DNA of 64,000 nucleotides from Dasypus novemcinctus (GCF_030445035.2 NC_080673.1:41474365-41538364); one strand, 5' to 3'. Shown: positions 35,254 to 48,671, numbered from the stretch's first letter. A program made the numbers and translations. Notes: generated from the letters alone by a model not told the origin.

Positions 35254-38200
35254 GGTTTAAAATATATACTGAAATATCACATAAAAAATTTAGTTACACT
35301 TCAAAGATTATGCAGTTGATAACCCACTCAAACCACCCCCATCCTTGGGCCATAAAAACTTAAAATGATACAAGCTGTAACATTAAAATGATTTGTTTTG
35401 TCTGGAAAAAATAAGATTATAAACTAGTAACTCAAAATCCTGACCTTAACAAAAATCATGATGCAGTTATTGTCATGATGAAGGCTGGGTTGTTACCTTC
35501 ACTCCTGTTTTCATGACAGTAATACTTTTTCTCGCTTTTGTACTGTGGCACCCCTTTGTTCTCACAATTCTTACTTCAAAGACTGGTTTTACAAATGTTA
35601 TTTCTTTAAAAGCACATGCCAAAAAAACTATGATATAAGGAAAAAATCTTTGAGGTCCCTGAATGTAAACTGTGAATCCTCTAGCCCCATCAGAGAACAG
35701 TGAAAAACGTTCCTGTTGTCAGCACTGCTCCAGTGGCAACTAGAGGATAGAGCCCCTGCTGCCCAGTCACCGCTTCAGTGGGCTATGGCTGAGGGCTTCC
35801 CTAACTGAGGGCGATGAGAGAAGTGTCCCTCTCACCCAGCCAAAAAGCCAGGAGGGAAAGGAAATCTGTTGTGTGGTTTATTTTAGATAAGTATTAGGAA
35901 GTAACCTTTAAAAAAATGTTAAAAATCTTTTAATTAGTTAAAATTGTAAAAGAAAATGGTATATCTCCTAGGAAGCTATGTGCCCCACATTCTATAGCAA
36001 TCCTTAAAAACTACTGGGCCGAAAATTAAAAAGTGCTGTTATTGTTAAACCTTCTTAAGACAGATAAAGACAGTCCTTTCTCCTCCCTGTGGATTACAAA
36101 CAGGCAAAGGTGTGAGACTGGAATCTGGTGAGGCCTTTTATTTTGCAAGAAATCATAAGGTTCAATTTTACCAAAGATTCTGGCCTTTTGGACAATCAAA
36201 CCTTACAAAAAGCTCTGCAGGATTTTTCCAGACTCTTTTAAATCAAGTGCTTGCTTAAATGAGGGTGCCACTTTACCAATAAATGTAATAATGTAATGGG
36301 CTGATCTTTCCCTAGATAAAAATGTCATTGTTAAAATACTTGATCCTTAAAATGCTAATTATTGTTCATTTCTGACATCGCCTGTTGTCTTGAATGCCAT
36401 TTTCTGAAATCCTGAAAGCCAGACTTTATATTGATATAACTGGTACTAGGAAAAAAAAAAGGCCTCAGCTCAGATATCTTACTTGGATCCTAATACATAT
36501 TTGAAAGATATGTTTACATAACAGCCTAAGAAATTCACAAAGTATGGCTCGGCTTGTATATGGGCCTCAGTGAAATAGAATTTTTAAGATATTCTTGCAT
36601 GAGTGTGAATTTAGTCTGGTTCTGTGTTATTCAGGAGAAAATCTCAAAATGTATGAGTTGGTGCCCCAGGTGAAGCCACTGCCACCTGTCATTGGAATCC
36701 ACAGACCTGCAGAGAAGCTAGGTGTGTAACAGTGAGGCTCTGACTATGGAGGGGAATGGGCCAGAAAACGCTCCAAGGCCAGCCTGATCCAGCTCCACCA
36801 GGTCAGGCCCAAACCATGGCTCTGGGGCTTGAGGAGACTGCTGGATGCTGGGTGTGGGGTGAGGAGGGTAGGAGCGTCAGCACCAGCATGCAGCACACTG
36901 CCAGGCACAGAGTATTCATCACAAGTTTGTTTACTAAACAAAATTAATGGACAGCCTTCTGTGTGAAATGGGTATAGCCAACTACTAGGCTTTAAATTCT
37001 GGGCCGTTTTGGTCTAGAAAGGAGCTTCTTGTCTGTCCAGGCAGATGCATCAAGGTGAAACTCTCTTCCTATATTTTAAGGTGTTAGCCCAGAAAAAAAG
37101 AACTTTGATCATGATTACACCAAGGTAAGGACATTTTAGCTGAGCAGCCCTCCATGCCCCACCCAGCAAACTTTTTTGTGTATTTAAGTACTGCTAATCT
37201 GGAAAAAGGCCATAGAATTTAAAAATACATCACAGTTGTATGCACTCTGCCTCAGCTCTTAGGGGGAAAGTTTAGTATATTGTTTATGGCCATGAGCCAC
37301 AATTTTATTGTATTTTTCAATTCTATTAAATTTAGCTTCTTTGTTTCAATGATTCTACATAGATTAAAACCACTAAATCTATCTGAAATGTCATGTTATT
37401 TACCAATTACTAGATGCACTGTGGAAATGGTTACCATGCTTCTTCAGCAAGTTTTAGACAAATGCATCATTGGATTATTTGTGAACAGAGCTGACAGACT
37501 GTGAGATGGAAAGCATTTGATTGAAACCTTCTCTTGCTGCCTCTCTTGGTCAAATGACTTAGCAAAAATGGTATCAGTAAGATGGTCATCACTAAATTTT
37601 CTCTTAAAATATCTGCAGGGCAAAAAGAGGCCTGGTGAGCCTTTTGTAGACTTGTCCCAATTAAAAAGTCAGTTATATTACTAAGTAGGACAAAATTCTG
37701 CAGCCTCAGCTCCATGAAATTTATAATCTGGCAGAAGAGGTCGCATCACTCTGTCAGGTTCTGAAATGATACAGTAAATCTAAACTCTCCAAAAGATGCC
37801 TGAAATGCATATTGAATTCATGCTGAAAGAATCCTAGTGGTGGTCTTGGTACTTGTGTGGGGTGAGTTAGGTTTACTTACAACTTACGAGATGGAAACAA
37901 AATTCACAGTGATCTGATAGGCTATGAAGGGGCAGTCCTAACTAAAAATCATTATCAGTTTTAGGACTCTAAGGGGCCAAAGAAAGTTTCCCCCATCTTG
38001 TCCTGGCCCTTTTATTCAGTAGAACTGCAAATGAAAATCTTTCACCAAAACCCTGTTTATCCAGTTAATAAGCTGCCAGGAAAATCTGTCCTCCAAAACA
38101 AGTAATGACCTAATAAATGCCTGAATGTAGAGAGAATTTACTGAGATGAAATTGTCCTGAAAACAGTTCTTAGTCTACTGAGAGCATTTTTTCTAAAGTG

Positions 38201-39692
38201 TTAGGTTTATTACGGTCATTCAAAGAAAAAAAAGAATCAACTCCATTCTTTTTAAAATATTTCCTCCATGATGTGATTTAAGGGTAGAGTATAAACTGGT
38301 TTGACAGTGTTCTGTTTTAAGCTGTTACTTAATGGAGAATTAGTGTTGTGTGATGTATACTGACGGCTGAAGAAAGAAGGGGCCTGGGGATACCTTAATG
38401 AACTAAAGCTGATGGGCCTCTGACAAGAGGACTGCTGATCCCAGGAAGAGCAAATACTGAAAAGCCGACAGAAGTTCACAGCAAACCACATTACACTGGC
38501 CAGGGCCCAGTGACTGGAAGTAGCATATACAATAATAGCTGTCCTGCTATAAAATGTTTCATAAAAACGGCAAACATGACAGCCATTTCAATAAATACAT
38601 GTCCTTAAACGAGAGCTGGAGCATATACGGTGGACCAACAACTGCAGGCATTAGCATCCCACCAGTGATCCGTCCCACCCCTGCTGGCTGAGCTCCCTAA
38701 TGAAAGCAACCTAGAGGTGCTGCCCGAGCTTAGAATGTGCAAGCCATCCACAACCCCAACTTCCAAACATAGGAAAATCAACCACATGACCACTGCAGCC
38801 AAGTTGTTTCAGACATCAAAAAAACACCAGAAAACAAAAGCCTCAACATGGGTACCCACTGACTGCCCAAATTGAACAGGCAGTGCAAATACTCCTGGAT
38901 CCCATTTCTAGATTCTAAAGAAAATGCTTTCCAGACAGCACACCCTGGCCCCATCACATCTTTGTGAATTGAAAATCAACTATATCTGACCTAAGTAAAA
39001 ACCACCTGCTGAGGAAATGGTACTCTCTTAAGGACCTGTCAGTGAACTGAATGTATCCTTCCTACACACGACAGAGACATCGACTCAACCTCAGCGTGTC
39101 AAAGTATTTTCCAAGATAAATAAAATGGGGTCAATTTCACAATTCCTCTAAACAGCGAGAAAAGGAAATCACATCTCTAGACACTCCTGAATCTATCATG
39201 GCTGGGAAATTATAATTTACTCCATGAAATTATGTTTTAGGCTGAACCTAACCTGAAATGTCTTTGTTTAACTTGGCCATTTAAAAAAAATATTTTTCAG
39301 TACCCCAGGGTTCTCATATAATTTGAACTACAAAGTCTATTCCATCTACCTTTAAATCAGACCCTGAATTACGAGTTGAGGTTAATGTTGTGATGTTCCA
39401 GGAACCCTTGATTAGCCTTCCCTGCCCAGGATCAGTAGGTGAGTCACAGTGATGCCAACCTCACAGGCCATTCCGAAGGATTTGCAACCACTGCTTCCCT
39501 CTTGCCTGTGTTCTTTCAACAAGAAGAGCACAGCAACTGATGTGGGAGCCTGCCACCTAGAAAAGCATCCACACACTGGAAGCATATTTTCAAGCATGCC
39601 AAATATCCTGTTAAAAATGTCCCCCTAAGTCATTATGTAAATAATAATAAAGCTCTTGCTAAGGGCCTCACCTAATTACTTTAGGACTAGAG

Positions 39693-39882
39693 CAGGGGTT
39701 CTTAACAAGGGGTCTGTGAGCTTTAATAGAAATTCAAAAAAACATTCTTGCAGGGACATGTTGGTGCAGGTATGAGATATTTATTAAATGATACACAGTA
39801 TAGTGTAGACTTAGTAAGGGGTCCGTGGTTTTCACCTGGCTGGCAAAGGAGTCCGTGGTACAAAAAAGGTTAAGAACCCCTG
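39693..39882. mobile_element. small non-autonomous hAT-type DNA transposon
   Basis: 190 bp with inverted ends caggggttcttaac...gttaagaacccctg (terminal 14 bases match), flanked by an imperfect 8 bp duplication (gactagag / gactagta). The subfamily is not assigned. It is the only clear mobile element inside the FHIP1A 3'UTR. Confidence 0.8.
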
Positions 39883-42510
39883 GACTAGTATTCTACTTCA
39901 TTGTGATGGTTTTTCCCCACCAAGCAGTTCCCACTGTCACTAACTGTTATACATTATATCTTCATATCTGCTTAAATCAATGTTCACGCCCCCGAATCCT
40001 TTAGGATTTGCTTTTCTGCTTTTTATGACCTCAGATCTCTGTTTTTCCTTTGGCATGTGCATACCATTCCCTGAACCATCCTTACCTAAACGACTCCTGG
40101 CTATTTCACTCAACCCATGTGGGTTTTCTAGTTCCCTATTTCCAGGTCAGTTTTCTGACTCCACTTTGCAAAACTAGATGCAGCATCTGGAAGAGGCTGT
40201 GATGGAGTCAAAGAAACACGAATCATTTCCCAATTCTAAATTAAGGATTATTTAGGTGAGCTTGCTTCCAGTACTACCACCTTCTCCCATGGGAAGTTAA
40301 ATTTTCTTATTCACCCCAGATACCAGTCATCTCTGTCCCCTGTAAAGTAAGCCTACTTCAATACCTGTTAAAAACCATACTAAGAGGCACCTAATGGATC
40401 TCTTTCCTAAGGAGTGCTGTCCACAGAGGGGACCACGGTTCTATAATAAAGCAATATGAGCCAAGAAGAATTTACACCGCCACCAGAAAACAGGTGTAAA
40501 TAAAACCAAAAACCTAAAGAACACAGTTTCCAGATGTGGCTTTAGCATTTTATGTTCCTGGTAAATACAAATAAGTAGCTAAATACTTGTGCACAACAAA
40601 GTTAAAGGATAATAAATTACAACCGAAATTCTATCCATAACTGTTCCTCTCTTTCTATCTTAAGCTGCCACCTTCTCCAGAAGAGATTTCTGGATTGTGC
40701 AAATACAACCAGGTGTTGGGAAGCTGAGAATAAGCCAGTCTGCTGGGCCTCAGACATTTTGGCTGCTGTACCACAGCTGGACAAACCATTCTTCAAGACA
40801 GACAAGTTTGAAGTCAGAAATGTATAAGTCAGAAATGTACAATGAATTGGTATCTTTGGTTTCTTCCCTAGACTCAGAAACTCTGATAGGCTGGCTCCTG
40901 AGAGCTAGCCCAGCCCAAGCCAGATCTCCTGGTATCTTTAGCCGGAAGGTTAGTTCTTTCTCTCTCAATACAAAGCTACTTCAACATCCCTGAAGCACAA
41001 AAGGGCCAGCTGCACTTCTGCCATGTCTCAGATATAACTCTTTCCTCCAGTGCCCCCCTGTACTAAGGATGCTGATTGACACCAAACCAGTGCTCCTAAG
41101 GCACAACCCCATCTGGCACCTGAGTAGGGACTGTCAGTCAACCAGGCCTGTGCTGCCCCCAGGTCTCAGCAGAAAACCCAACTGGGACTTCCAGTTTCCC
41201 TCCTGAACAGGGAGGCTCATCCTCATTACCTGCTTCTCGCCTACAGAACTGGGCCCAAAAGAAGGGAGCAGAATTTAATATCCATAAATATTTTGTGCTT
41301 TTCCCCCTCTTGGTGACTGTGGCTCTATGTAAAATTATGCCTCTTGGTGCAGGCTGAAAAGCAGCAGAAATGCACTAATACATCATGCTGGGGCTTTCTA
41401 ATGAACCCCATTACTCAGAAGGCAGAATTTCTGTATGGCTTCGCATAGCTCCCTGTGACCTGTTTATGTTTGCAGCCCAGCTCCTAAAGTGGGCTATACA
41501 GTACCTGTTTCTCTACAAAGTGCAACATATTAGCAAAAGCAAACGATTTAAAACAATTACCAGTGTTTTTACAGATTTCATTTTCTTTACATTTATCCTT
41601 TGTCCCCAGTCTATCATTCTACTCCCCCCACCAAAAAATAAAATAAACCCACAAAATAGCTTCACAAGTTAATCTGTTTATATTCATGAAGCATTTTAAG
41701 GATGAACAATAGTTATCTTCTTATATAAGTATATGAAACCATGCTTTCTTCATCTGGTCCAAGTCCTAAAAACCAAAATAACTGTCTGCACAGGTACACT
41801 TCACTTTGTGCAAACACACTACAACAGCGCTATCTTCAGTGCTTAGGTAGTGATACATTGATTAAAGAAAGCTCTCAAGCAATAAGAAAACTTCCCTACA
41901 TTCCAAACTCTCTCCAAGACTACAGCGGACTTCTGAGGGAGTTGGTGAGACCAGATTTGCCTGCAATAGGCCAGCACATGCTGGGCAGCACATGCTTTGA
42001 AGTAAAATTCAAAGGGACATGTGATAAGTGCTTGTGTGATGAAGGCAAGAAGGGGCTGAGCTATCCATCTTTAATCTTCCTATTTATAAAATGGAAGTCA
42101 AAATGCAGAAGGCAACAAGAGCTGTGTAAGTTGCAGATATGCACTAACCCTCTGACATGGGTACTTCCAGAAATCACTGAGCCCCAATATTCACTCAGTG
42201 CAATCTGAGCTGTAATATGAGTGACTGGAAGAGATGGGAGAAAAATGACCAAAAAAAGGAAGAAAAGCTGTCGAGGGAGCAGCAGTCACCTTAGAGACTT
42301 AGATTCTATATAACATAAGATGGAAAGACCTGGCTATAGAGAGAGGAGATATAAAGAAAATACACCCCCCTCCCCAAATCAAGTATTGTCAGGAAATATC
42401 AAAGTAGAAATTTTTATAAGCAGCTTTGCATTTAACATTCAGACAAAACACTAAAATCTTATAAAACATGAACCTCTCTTCAAAAAAAAAAACAAAAAAC
42501 AAAAAAAAAG

Positions 42511-42767
42511 CTAACAACAGGAGTCCTCCAAGTCGCCCAGGATCTTGTAGCACAGGATGGAGTGTTCCTGGGCCAAGGCAGCCAGTTCCTTCAGGAACTC
42601 TGGGAAGAGGGCAGCAGCCAACATGGTGTTCCTCACCGGCAGGGGCAGGTTTGGGGGTGCCCCAGACACCTTGGTTCTGTTGGTCAGGAAGGGCTGAAGC
42701 ACCCTCGGAGGACCTTCCACTAAAAGGTTCTTACCACTTCGAGTCCAGGAAGCATCATGAATGGGAT
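42511..42767 (-). CDS. FHIP1A: FHIP1A terminal coding exon with stop
   Basis: This is 257 coding bases after the acceptor 'tttctgctttcag', with TAG at 42511-42513. After the shared Asp it gives 84 residues: PIHDASWTRSGKNLLVEGPP, then RNTMLAAALFPEFLKELAAL and a short tail ending EDSCC. 'FPEFLKELAA' is a C-terminal FHIP1 signature. Confidence 0.95.
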
Positions 42768-45700
42768 CTGAAAGCAGAAACAAGGACTGTCATTGTGACC
42801 TTCCACCCTCTTAAATGAAGTGTGTGTGTGGTAAGGGGGAGGGTTTCTAGTCATGGACTCAGTTGTTATAACTGAGTCAAGTCTGAAGACCCCGCTCTTG
42901 AGCACATACCTTATTTCACATGCATAGGGCATGTGGTATGAGTTTTATACCTTTATGAGAACTCTGTGCTGAAACCATGGCAAAAATGAAGGTTTACCAA
43001 GAACCCTACATGCTGAGGATGTGGGGGTGTGGAGGTGGGGGAAGGCATCTCCTGCCTCTGGCATCAACGAGTGAAGACAACACAGCAGGAAGGACGGCCA
43101 GGTACCGCCTGCTCCCCTCACCTCCCAGTATTGAGGTGATTAGTGCCTTTGCTGGTTAAGCGCTCATCACATGGTGTAGCTACAGGAGGAAGGCTGGGCT
43201 ACACAGCTCCAGTTGTGGCCACTAGGGTCCCCTGGTGACCCTCAGTCTCCTGGCCACATGGCCAGGGCAGAAGTCCTTTTTTCACCTAATTTCCTGTGAT
43301 GTCTTGGATAGTTGGAAATAATGGAAAGGAAGTTGGATGCTGTTAGACCAGACTGGGAACTTCCTGCAACCACGGAGATGCAGGGGCAGCAAATGACTTA
43401 GATGCCTACATTGAAGTAGGGTTTCCGTGGGTTTCAATATCAATTTAAATAACGTAGGTCTAAGATGGTATGAGCCCAAACTGTGATAGTCAAGTGATTT
43501 ACACTGTCATACCAAATCAGTTTTACTAATTAAAATGGTTTATACTTCCCTGAATATTTAATTCCTGAACATCTCTAGCCCTCATTACTTATAGAAATTA
43601 TTTATGTCTTTTTCTGCCTCCTACCCAAACAGTCTCATCATTCATTATAAATCATAATATTCAAGCTCTTCGTTATTTTGGCTGCCTTTTGGAATTCAGT
43701 CCTATTTTTCAACACTCTTCTCCAAGTGGGAATTCTTAACTACAGTACTGAAAATTCTTGCTATTTTTAGTACTGTCCACATCTTACTACTATAGTCTTT
43801 ATAGTGGTTTCTTTTTTTAATCCCCTATTTTACTGCTTTAAATATCCTATTAGATTAAAGCTTATCACAGTTCATGCCATAAAGAACTAGAAAAGACATA
43901 GAAAATCTGTCTGCTGCTACCTCTTGGCAAAAAATCACAATATGCCTTGACGACAGAATGAGGGCAAAAGTGTTACACCGCTGAGGTCATCCTGGTAGAG
44001 CACCCCCTTGCCCTGACCCTCAAGCCCTGTAACCCTCCAAAGGGCCCAGCAAAGCTGCACAGGAAGCTGGTAAATATGCACAGGAGTGAAGATTCTTGGG
44101 CACCAATTCCAGACCAAGACTGCACTGTCCATTCTTCTGCTGACTGCACTTCCTCGTAGCTCTGCACACCTAAATTGGACTAGCTGTAAGAGGCACCAGG
44201 CACAAGAATTAAGAGAACCGATTTTGAGCTTTCTGAGGGCTGAGCCCCCATCTGATAATGTGTCCTTCATAGCCCCTAGCACAAAGTTGTTCATTATTCA
44301 AAGCAGAAGCTAATAACACATATGTTGAACAAGTGAGTGAAGGAAGTGACCCACATAAGGTCTTCCCTCCTGACTCTCCCTGGAGATGTCTCATATTCCT
44401 CATCTTCATCTTTCTCTTTCAAATTCACTCTTCCTCTCCCCCGCAAAAAGGGCTGTTGTGGCTCCTTTTACTACCTTGAATCCATGAATAAGAAATGTCA
44501 TCACTAAGGTTCACTTATCCAACTGGATTCTAGAATTAAAATTATATTCATGAAGATACCCAGTCAGGGAGTCTGAGGGGCAATTGGGCTAAATAATCCT
44601 TAAAGTGATTCCACCAGCAGCTGGGTCCTATCCGCAGGGCTCCCCTTTGGGTACTGGCCTTTCAGTGTACCAAAAAGTACCATCAAGCTCTTGATTCAAG
44701 AGCCAGGAGACCCAAGTTATGGTCCCTACCTGGCAACCAGCTAAGTATATAATTTCTCAGATTCCTTCTCTGTAAAACAGATCTTCCTTCCAGGATTAGA
44801 AATCACTGAAATTAATCTGAATATAAGCAAATATAAGGAACTCTCTGGTTTGGAAAGTATCTGAAGGGAAAAAATAAAAGCCCAGCCAGTAGATGAACCT
44901 GACAGACCAAGAGTCTAAAGAATCACAATGTGACAGCTCTGCAGCAGTGGTCACACAGAAATTTCCTTCTGCAGGTGCCTGAGTTACACCCTTTGTAAAA
45001 GGCCTCAACAAATGCACACAAATACCTGAAGAAAATGGCAGGGAGGAAGGGGAATATTAATAAATGGCAGAACCAGGAGTGGTTTTTTAAAACATTGGTC
45101 TGAAAAACTGAAATAGAGAGTTTTCAAGGCTAATACTGGGAAGATTTCAGAAGTTAGAAGAGAAATACATTATACATTCATCTTCCTGTCAGCAACATTA
45201 GGGAAAGGGCACATAAAGACACTGGAAACCAAAATATCTGGCCCATTACCACAATTCTTAATTGTAAAGCTGCTCTGTGTCCCAGTGAGAACAGGGCTCC
45301 CACATTCAACTCACTCACATGTGCACACATCACACTCAATGCTTCAGAAGTCAGCTTTGTACAAGGGGATAGGAACCTTTCTTGTTCTACTATTTAAAAG
45401 ATTTTCTAAGTCAGGGGGTATTACTTTGCTAAATTGGAAAGAAATTAGAAAGTTAATTTGAGAAACTCAATTAAAAGGAAAGTCTTACAACCCAAGAAAA
45501 GCTTCCTACAGGTCAAAGAGTACCCCCGAATGTCACAGATCTTAAAAAGCACTGACCACACCTGACAAACTGTGAGTGGGAACAAGATCCTCCCGGCATA
45601 TATCTGGCAACTGTGGCTGTCAGACAGGCAGACAGGAACAAAACACAGGTGTGAATATTGCCACCACTCCCCATCCCATCATCCCTTTCCCTGAAAGTAT

Positions 45701-45835
45701 CGGCTAAGGTGCATGTCCAGTCATGCCAAAGTTGGCTCCGTGACTTGCTTTGGACAAAATGCAACAGAACTGACCTTGTGTGAGTTCTAGGTTGGAGCCT
45801 CAAAAGGTTTTATTACTATATGCTTCTGCTCTCAC
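42768..45835 (-). other. FHIP1A last intron, proximal part
   Basis: Mostly unrecognised sequence; a MIR-like fragment at about 44,680-44,800 is the only repeat I suspect. There are no DAS SINEs. Confidence 0.45.
44680..44800 (+). repeat. MIR-like fragment
   Basis: 'caagagccaggagacccaag' followed by 'cagattccttctctgtaaaa' resembles the MIR core in sense orientation, diverged. Confidence 0.4.
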
Positions 45836-45839
45836 TACT

Positions 45840-46644
45840 GAAACCCTAAAGCCATGATATTGACAAGCCTGGGCTAATCCACTGGATCATGAGAAACCAT
45901 CATTCCCCAAACCCAGCTGATAGCCAGATACGTGACCAATGCCATCCTAGACATCTAGCCAATTGCTGATGACAAACAAGTGAGTCCAGCCAAGATCACC
46001 AGAATCTCCAGCTAACCTCATAGACTCATGAGCAATCATTGTGGGTAGTAGGAGGCTTTTACGGACACAAAAGATCATGTCCTTAGAGCTAGTCTATTCT
46101 TATGGGTATGAACGTCTTATTGTAGGTGGGAACATTTGGTTAGATCACTTAAGTTAAAGGTCATTGATTAGGTTACTTCAGGAAGGTGTGACCCAGGGGA
46201 TCTTAATCCTCTTACTGGAGAACTTTATAAATGTGATGGGTACAGAGAAACGGCAGAGAGAAAGGCATGGAAGCAGACACAAAGACACAGGTGCTCCAAG
46301 AAGAACCCACAAAGCTGAGAGAGAAACCTCAGACAGAGCAGCCAGAAGCGTTTCACAATGGAGCCCGGAGAAGGTAGAGATTGGCAGATGCTGCCATGAG
46401 CCTTATCACTGGCAGCGGCCTTTGGGCTACCAGAGAGGGCGTTGCCTGACCATGTCTTGATTTGGATACTCTTCTCAGTCTTGGAACTGTAAGCTTGCAA
46501 GCCAATAAACCTCATTGTAAAAGCCAATCCATTTCTGCTATATGGCTTTGGCAGCTTTTAGCAAACAAAAACAATCATAATGCTTTTGTTTTAAGCCACT
46601 GAGTTTTTGCAGTGGTTTGTTATGCACAAAAGCTAACTGACACA
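45840..46644 (+). mobile_element. older LTR/retroposon split by a later LTR
   Basis: Sequence 45840-46039 (…gtgagtccagccaagatcac…agactcatgagcaatcat) resumes at 46574-46644 (…ttgttttaagccactgagtt…gtggtttgttatgcac…). The two halves read as one old LTR-like 3' region broken by the 46040-46573 insertion. The family is not assigned. Confidence 0.55.
46040..46573 (+). mobile_element. solo LTR, MaLR/ERVL type
   Basis: 534 bp starting TG and ending CA, flanked by a perfect 5 bp duplication ATCAT (46035-46039 and 46574-46578). It contains 'gtgacccaggggatcttaat', a purine-rich middle, and AATAAA (46504-46509) as an LTR poly(A) signal. No internal viral genes accompany it. Confidence 0.8.
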
Positions 46645-46660
46645 ACTTCTTTTCATAGGG

Positions 46661-47234
46661 TGGGTGTAGCTGTTTGATATTATTGATGAATTCCAAAAAG
46701 AAATACTGGATTATGTTTGTAAATTGATTTTTTCCTCTGGATATATTAGATTATATTGGATTCAGAGGTTTGCTTGATTAAGTAATCATGTAAACCTCTT
46801 TATGCCAGTTGGGCGTTGAGTCCCCACCCACCAAGGATAAAAGGCATGGCAAAGGACAGAGTTGAGGGTTTCTGATGTTGGAGTTTTGATGTTGGCGTTT
46901 GATGCTGAAGTCTTAAGCTGCAGCCCCGGGTAAAGAGATAGAGCCATTCACCTGATAGTCTACAGTTGATCTTGTAGAGAGAGGCAAAGCCTAGAGAGCC
47001 TCATAGTCTACAGCTGACCTTGTGGAGGAAACAGAGGCGCTGAGCTTCCAGGAACCCAGGAAGCCTGAACCCTAGCAGACAGCCATCTTGCTCCAACATG
47101 TGGAAATAGAATTTAGTGAGGGACGTAACTAATGCTTTATGGCCTGGTATCTGTAAGCTCCTAAGTAAATACCCTTTATAAAAAACAACCAATTTCTGGT
47201 ATTTTGCATCAGCACCCCTTTGGCTGACTAGTAC
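46661..47234 (+). mobile_element. solo LTR-like element
   Basis: It starts TGGGTGTAGCTGTTTGATAT and has 'gccagttgggcgttgagtcc', 'cagccatcttgctccaacat', and near the end 'ctttataaaaaacaaccaat' and 'cctttggctgacta'. This is the layout of ERVL-like LTRs. The target-site duplication is not clear, so the ends are approximate. Confidence 0.6.
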
Positions 47235-48532
47235 GGTGGGTTATAGCATCACGATCCCTGTTCAGGAGGAGTACAGCTGACTGAGTGTTCTGTGCTTACG
47301 AGAGGCCAATTGGGGTCTGCAATCCAGCTTCCCACTAAGACGTGGGCTTCTTTCTCTCCAAGAATGGTCTTGTCAGCTCTCCTCAGAGTCCAATAGCCTG
47401 AAACCTGGTCCCTCATTTTACCAGTGGCACAAAGCCTACTTTCTTTTTCAAAATCTGCCTTGTAGTGCCCTAAGGCACTTATCACCTGCAGAGGTTACGC
47501 TTCTGGATAGTACTGTTCCCTGTATTAAGACTGAAGACCAGGCTTTCATTTGTTTTTGTTTCCCCCTAAATTCCTCTTTATAAACCACTGAGCTTTCCTT
47601 GTTAACACAAAGTCACTGCCTGCATTTCTGGCTGGTACCACACTTTGTTTCCTATATTGCAAAATAGATAGCTCAGCAGAGCTTCTGTTAAAGGATTGAA
47701 AATTGCCCAAAGTTATATTTTTGTATCCCAAGGGCTCTGCCTCTCTCAATCTTGTTTCTAATCATCCCAGGACTGAGAGCCACAAAGAAGCCTGACACAT
47801 CTGTGTAGAGATAAGGTAAGAGTCATTGTAATATGGAGCATTACTTAATTTGTGCTCCCCAAGGCCTAAGTCACATCTCAGAGACAATGCAGCATCCAGC
47901 CTGTGCAGCCTGAGCTTAAACAAGACAAAGCAGCAGCACTCCCTCAGCCTGGCCTGCAGCAGGACCCTTCTCAGCAACGCCCCTCAGCACTGACCTGGCA
48001 CCCTTGCCCTCCTGCTTTGTCAGGGCCCAATTCAACTGCCCCCTCTACAGCTGATTAAATGGCAATCTCAGGAATTTTAGGATGAGCATAATCTTTACTT
48101 CTGCCAGTCCAAGCAAGTGGTTTTTATCTCCTAGAGGCTCAAAGCACATTTATTTTTGGCCAGAGAGCCTGTGACAACATAATAAAGAGAACAGATGCCC
48201 TCCTCAAAAAATGGCTTGGGGTGTGTTTGTAATGCCTCTTTCTGGCCCATATGTGCCAACTTATTTACTTCTAGCCTTACAACAACCCACACATCAGCTC
48301 CTTCCCTTAACCACTCTCAGGAAAATAAATGCTCCGCTTGTCCCTTCAGAGTGGGAAAAGGCCAGATGTGGACAGGGTAGTCCTTTCTTTAAGTTTCAGA
48401 ACAGTTTAGAGGTCCCTCCTAGTAGATAAAAATGAAAACGTCCTTCGATGCTTCTAGAGCCCAGGAAACAATGCACATCTGCGAACCCACAGAGGATATC
48501 CAAACCAGGAGGGTTTCAGAAACCTCGGTTAC
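47235..48532 (-). other. FHIP1A last intron, distal part
   Basis: No element recognised between the LTR-like block and the VLASV exon. Confidence 0.45.
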
Positions 48533-48671
48533 CTTTCGTTAGTGACTCAGGGGTTATATCAGACATGTCCACACGGAAGAGCAGGTATTGCTGGGCTTGT
48601 ATGAGGAGTCCTGGGAAATCTCTCTCCACAGACGCAAACTGTTCAATTTTGTTTTTAACAGATGCAAGGAC
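48533..48671 (-). CDS. FHIP1A: FHIP1A internal exon (VLASVKNKIEQF)
   Basis: This exon is 139 bp; acceptor 'ttttgacag', donor gtaacc. It has 46 codons, VLASVKNKIEQFASVERDFP to DITPESLTK, and the last G joins AT in the final exon to give Asp. Only 348 bp of intron separates it from the preceding exon. Confidence 0.97.

Larger units (their letters stand above)
35228..42510 (-). other. FHIP1A: FHIP1A probable long 3'UTR (about 7.3 kb)
   Basis: This is sequence downstream of the FHIP1A stop with no plausible further exon, bounded by an ATTAAA hexamer and GT-rich sequence on the minus strand near 35230. The stretch is AT-rich and lacks DAS SINEs; only one small DNA transposon is recognised in it (39693-39882). 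Earlier minus-strand AATAAA hexamers, such as at 36137-36142 and 35877-35882, could give shorter forms. The UTR length is inferred, not proven. Confidence 0.55.

Noticed and set aside
46040..47234. Complete endogenous retrovirus
   Set aside because: Only LTR-like sequences are present. There is no gag, pol or env-like frame between them, and the two LTR-like blocks differ from each other.
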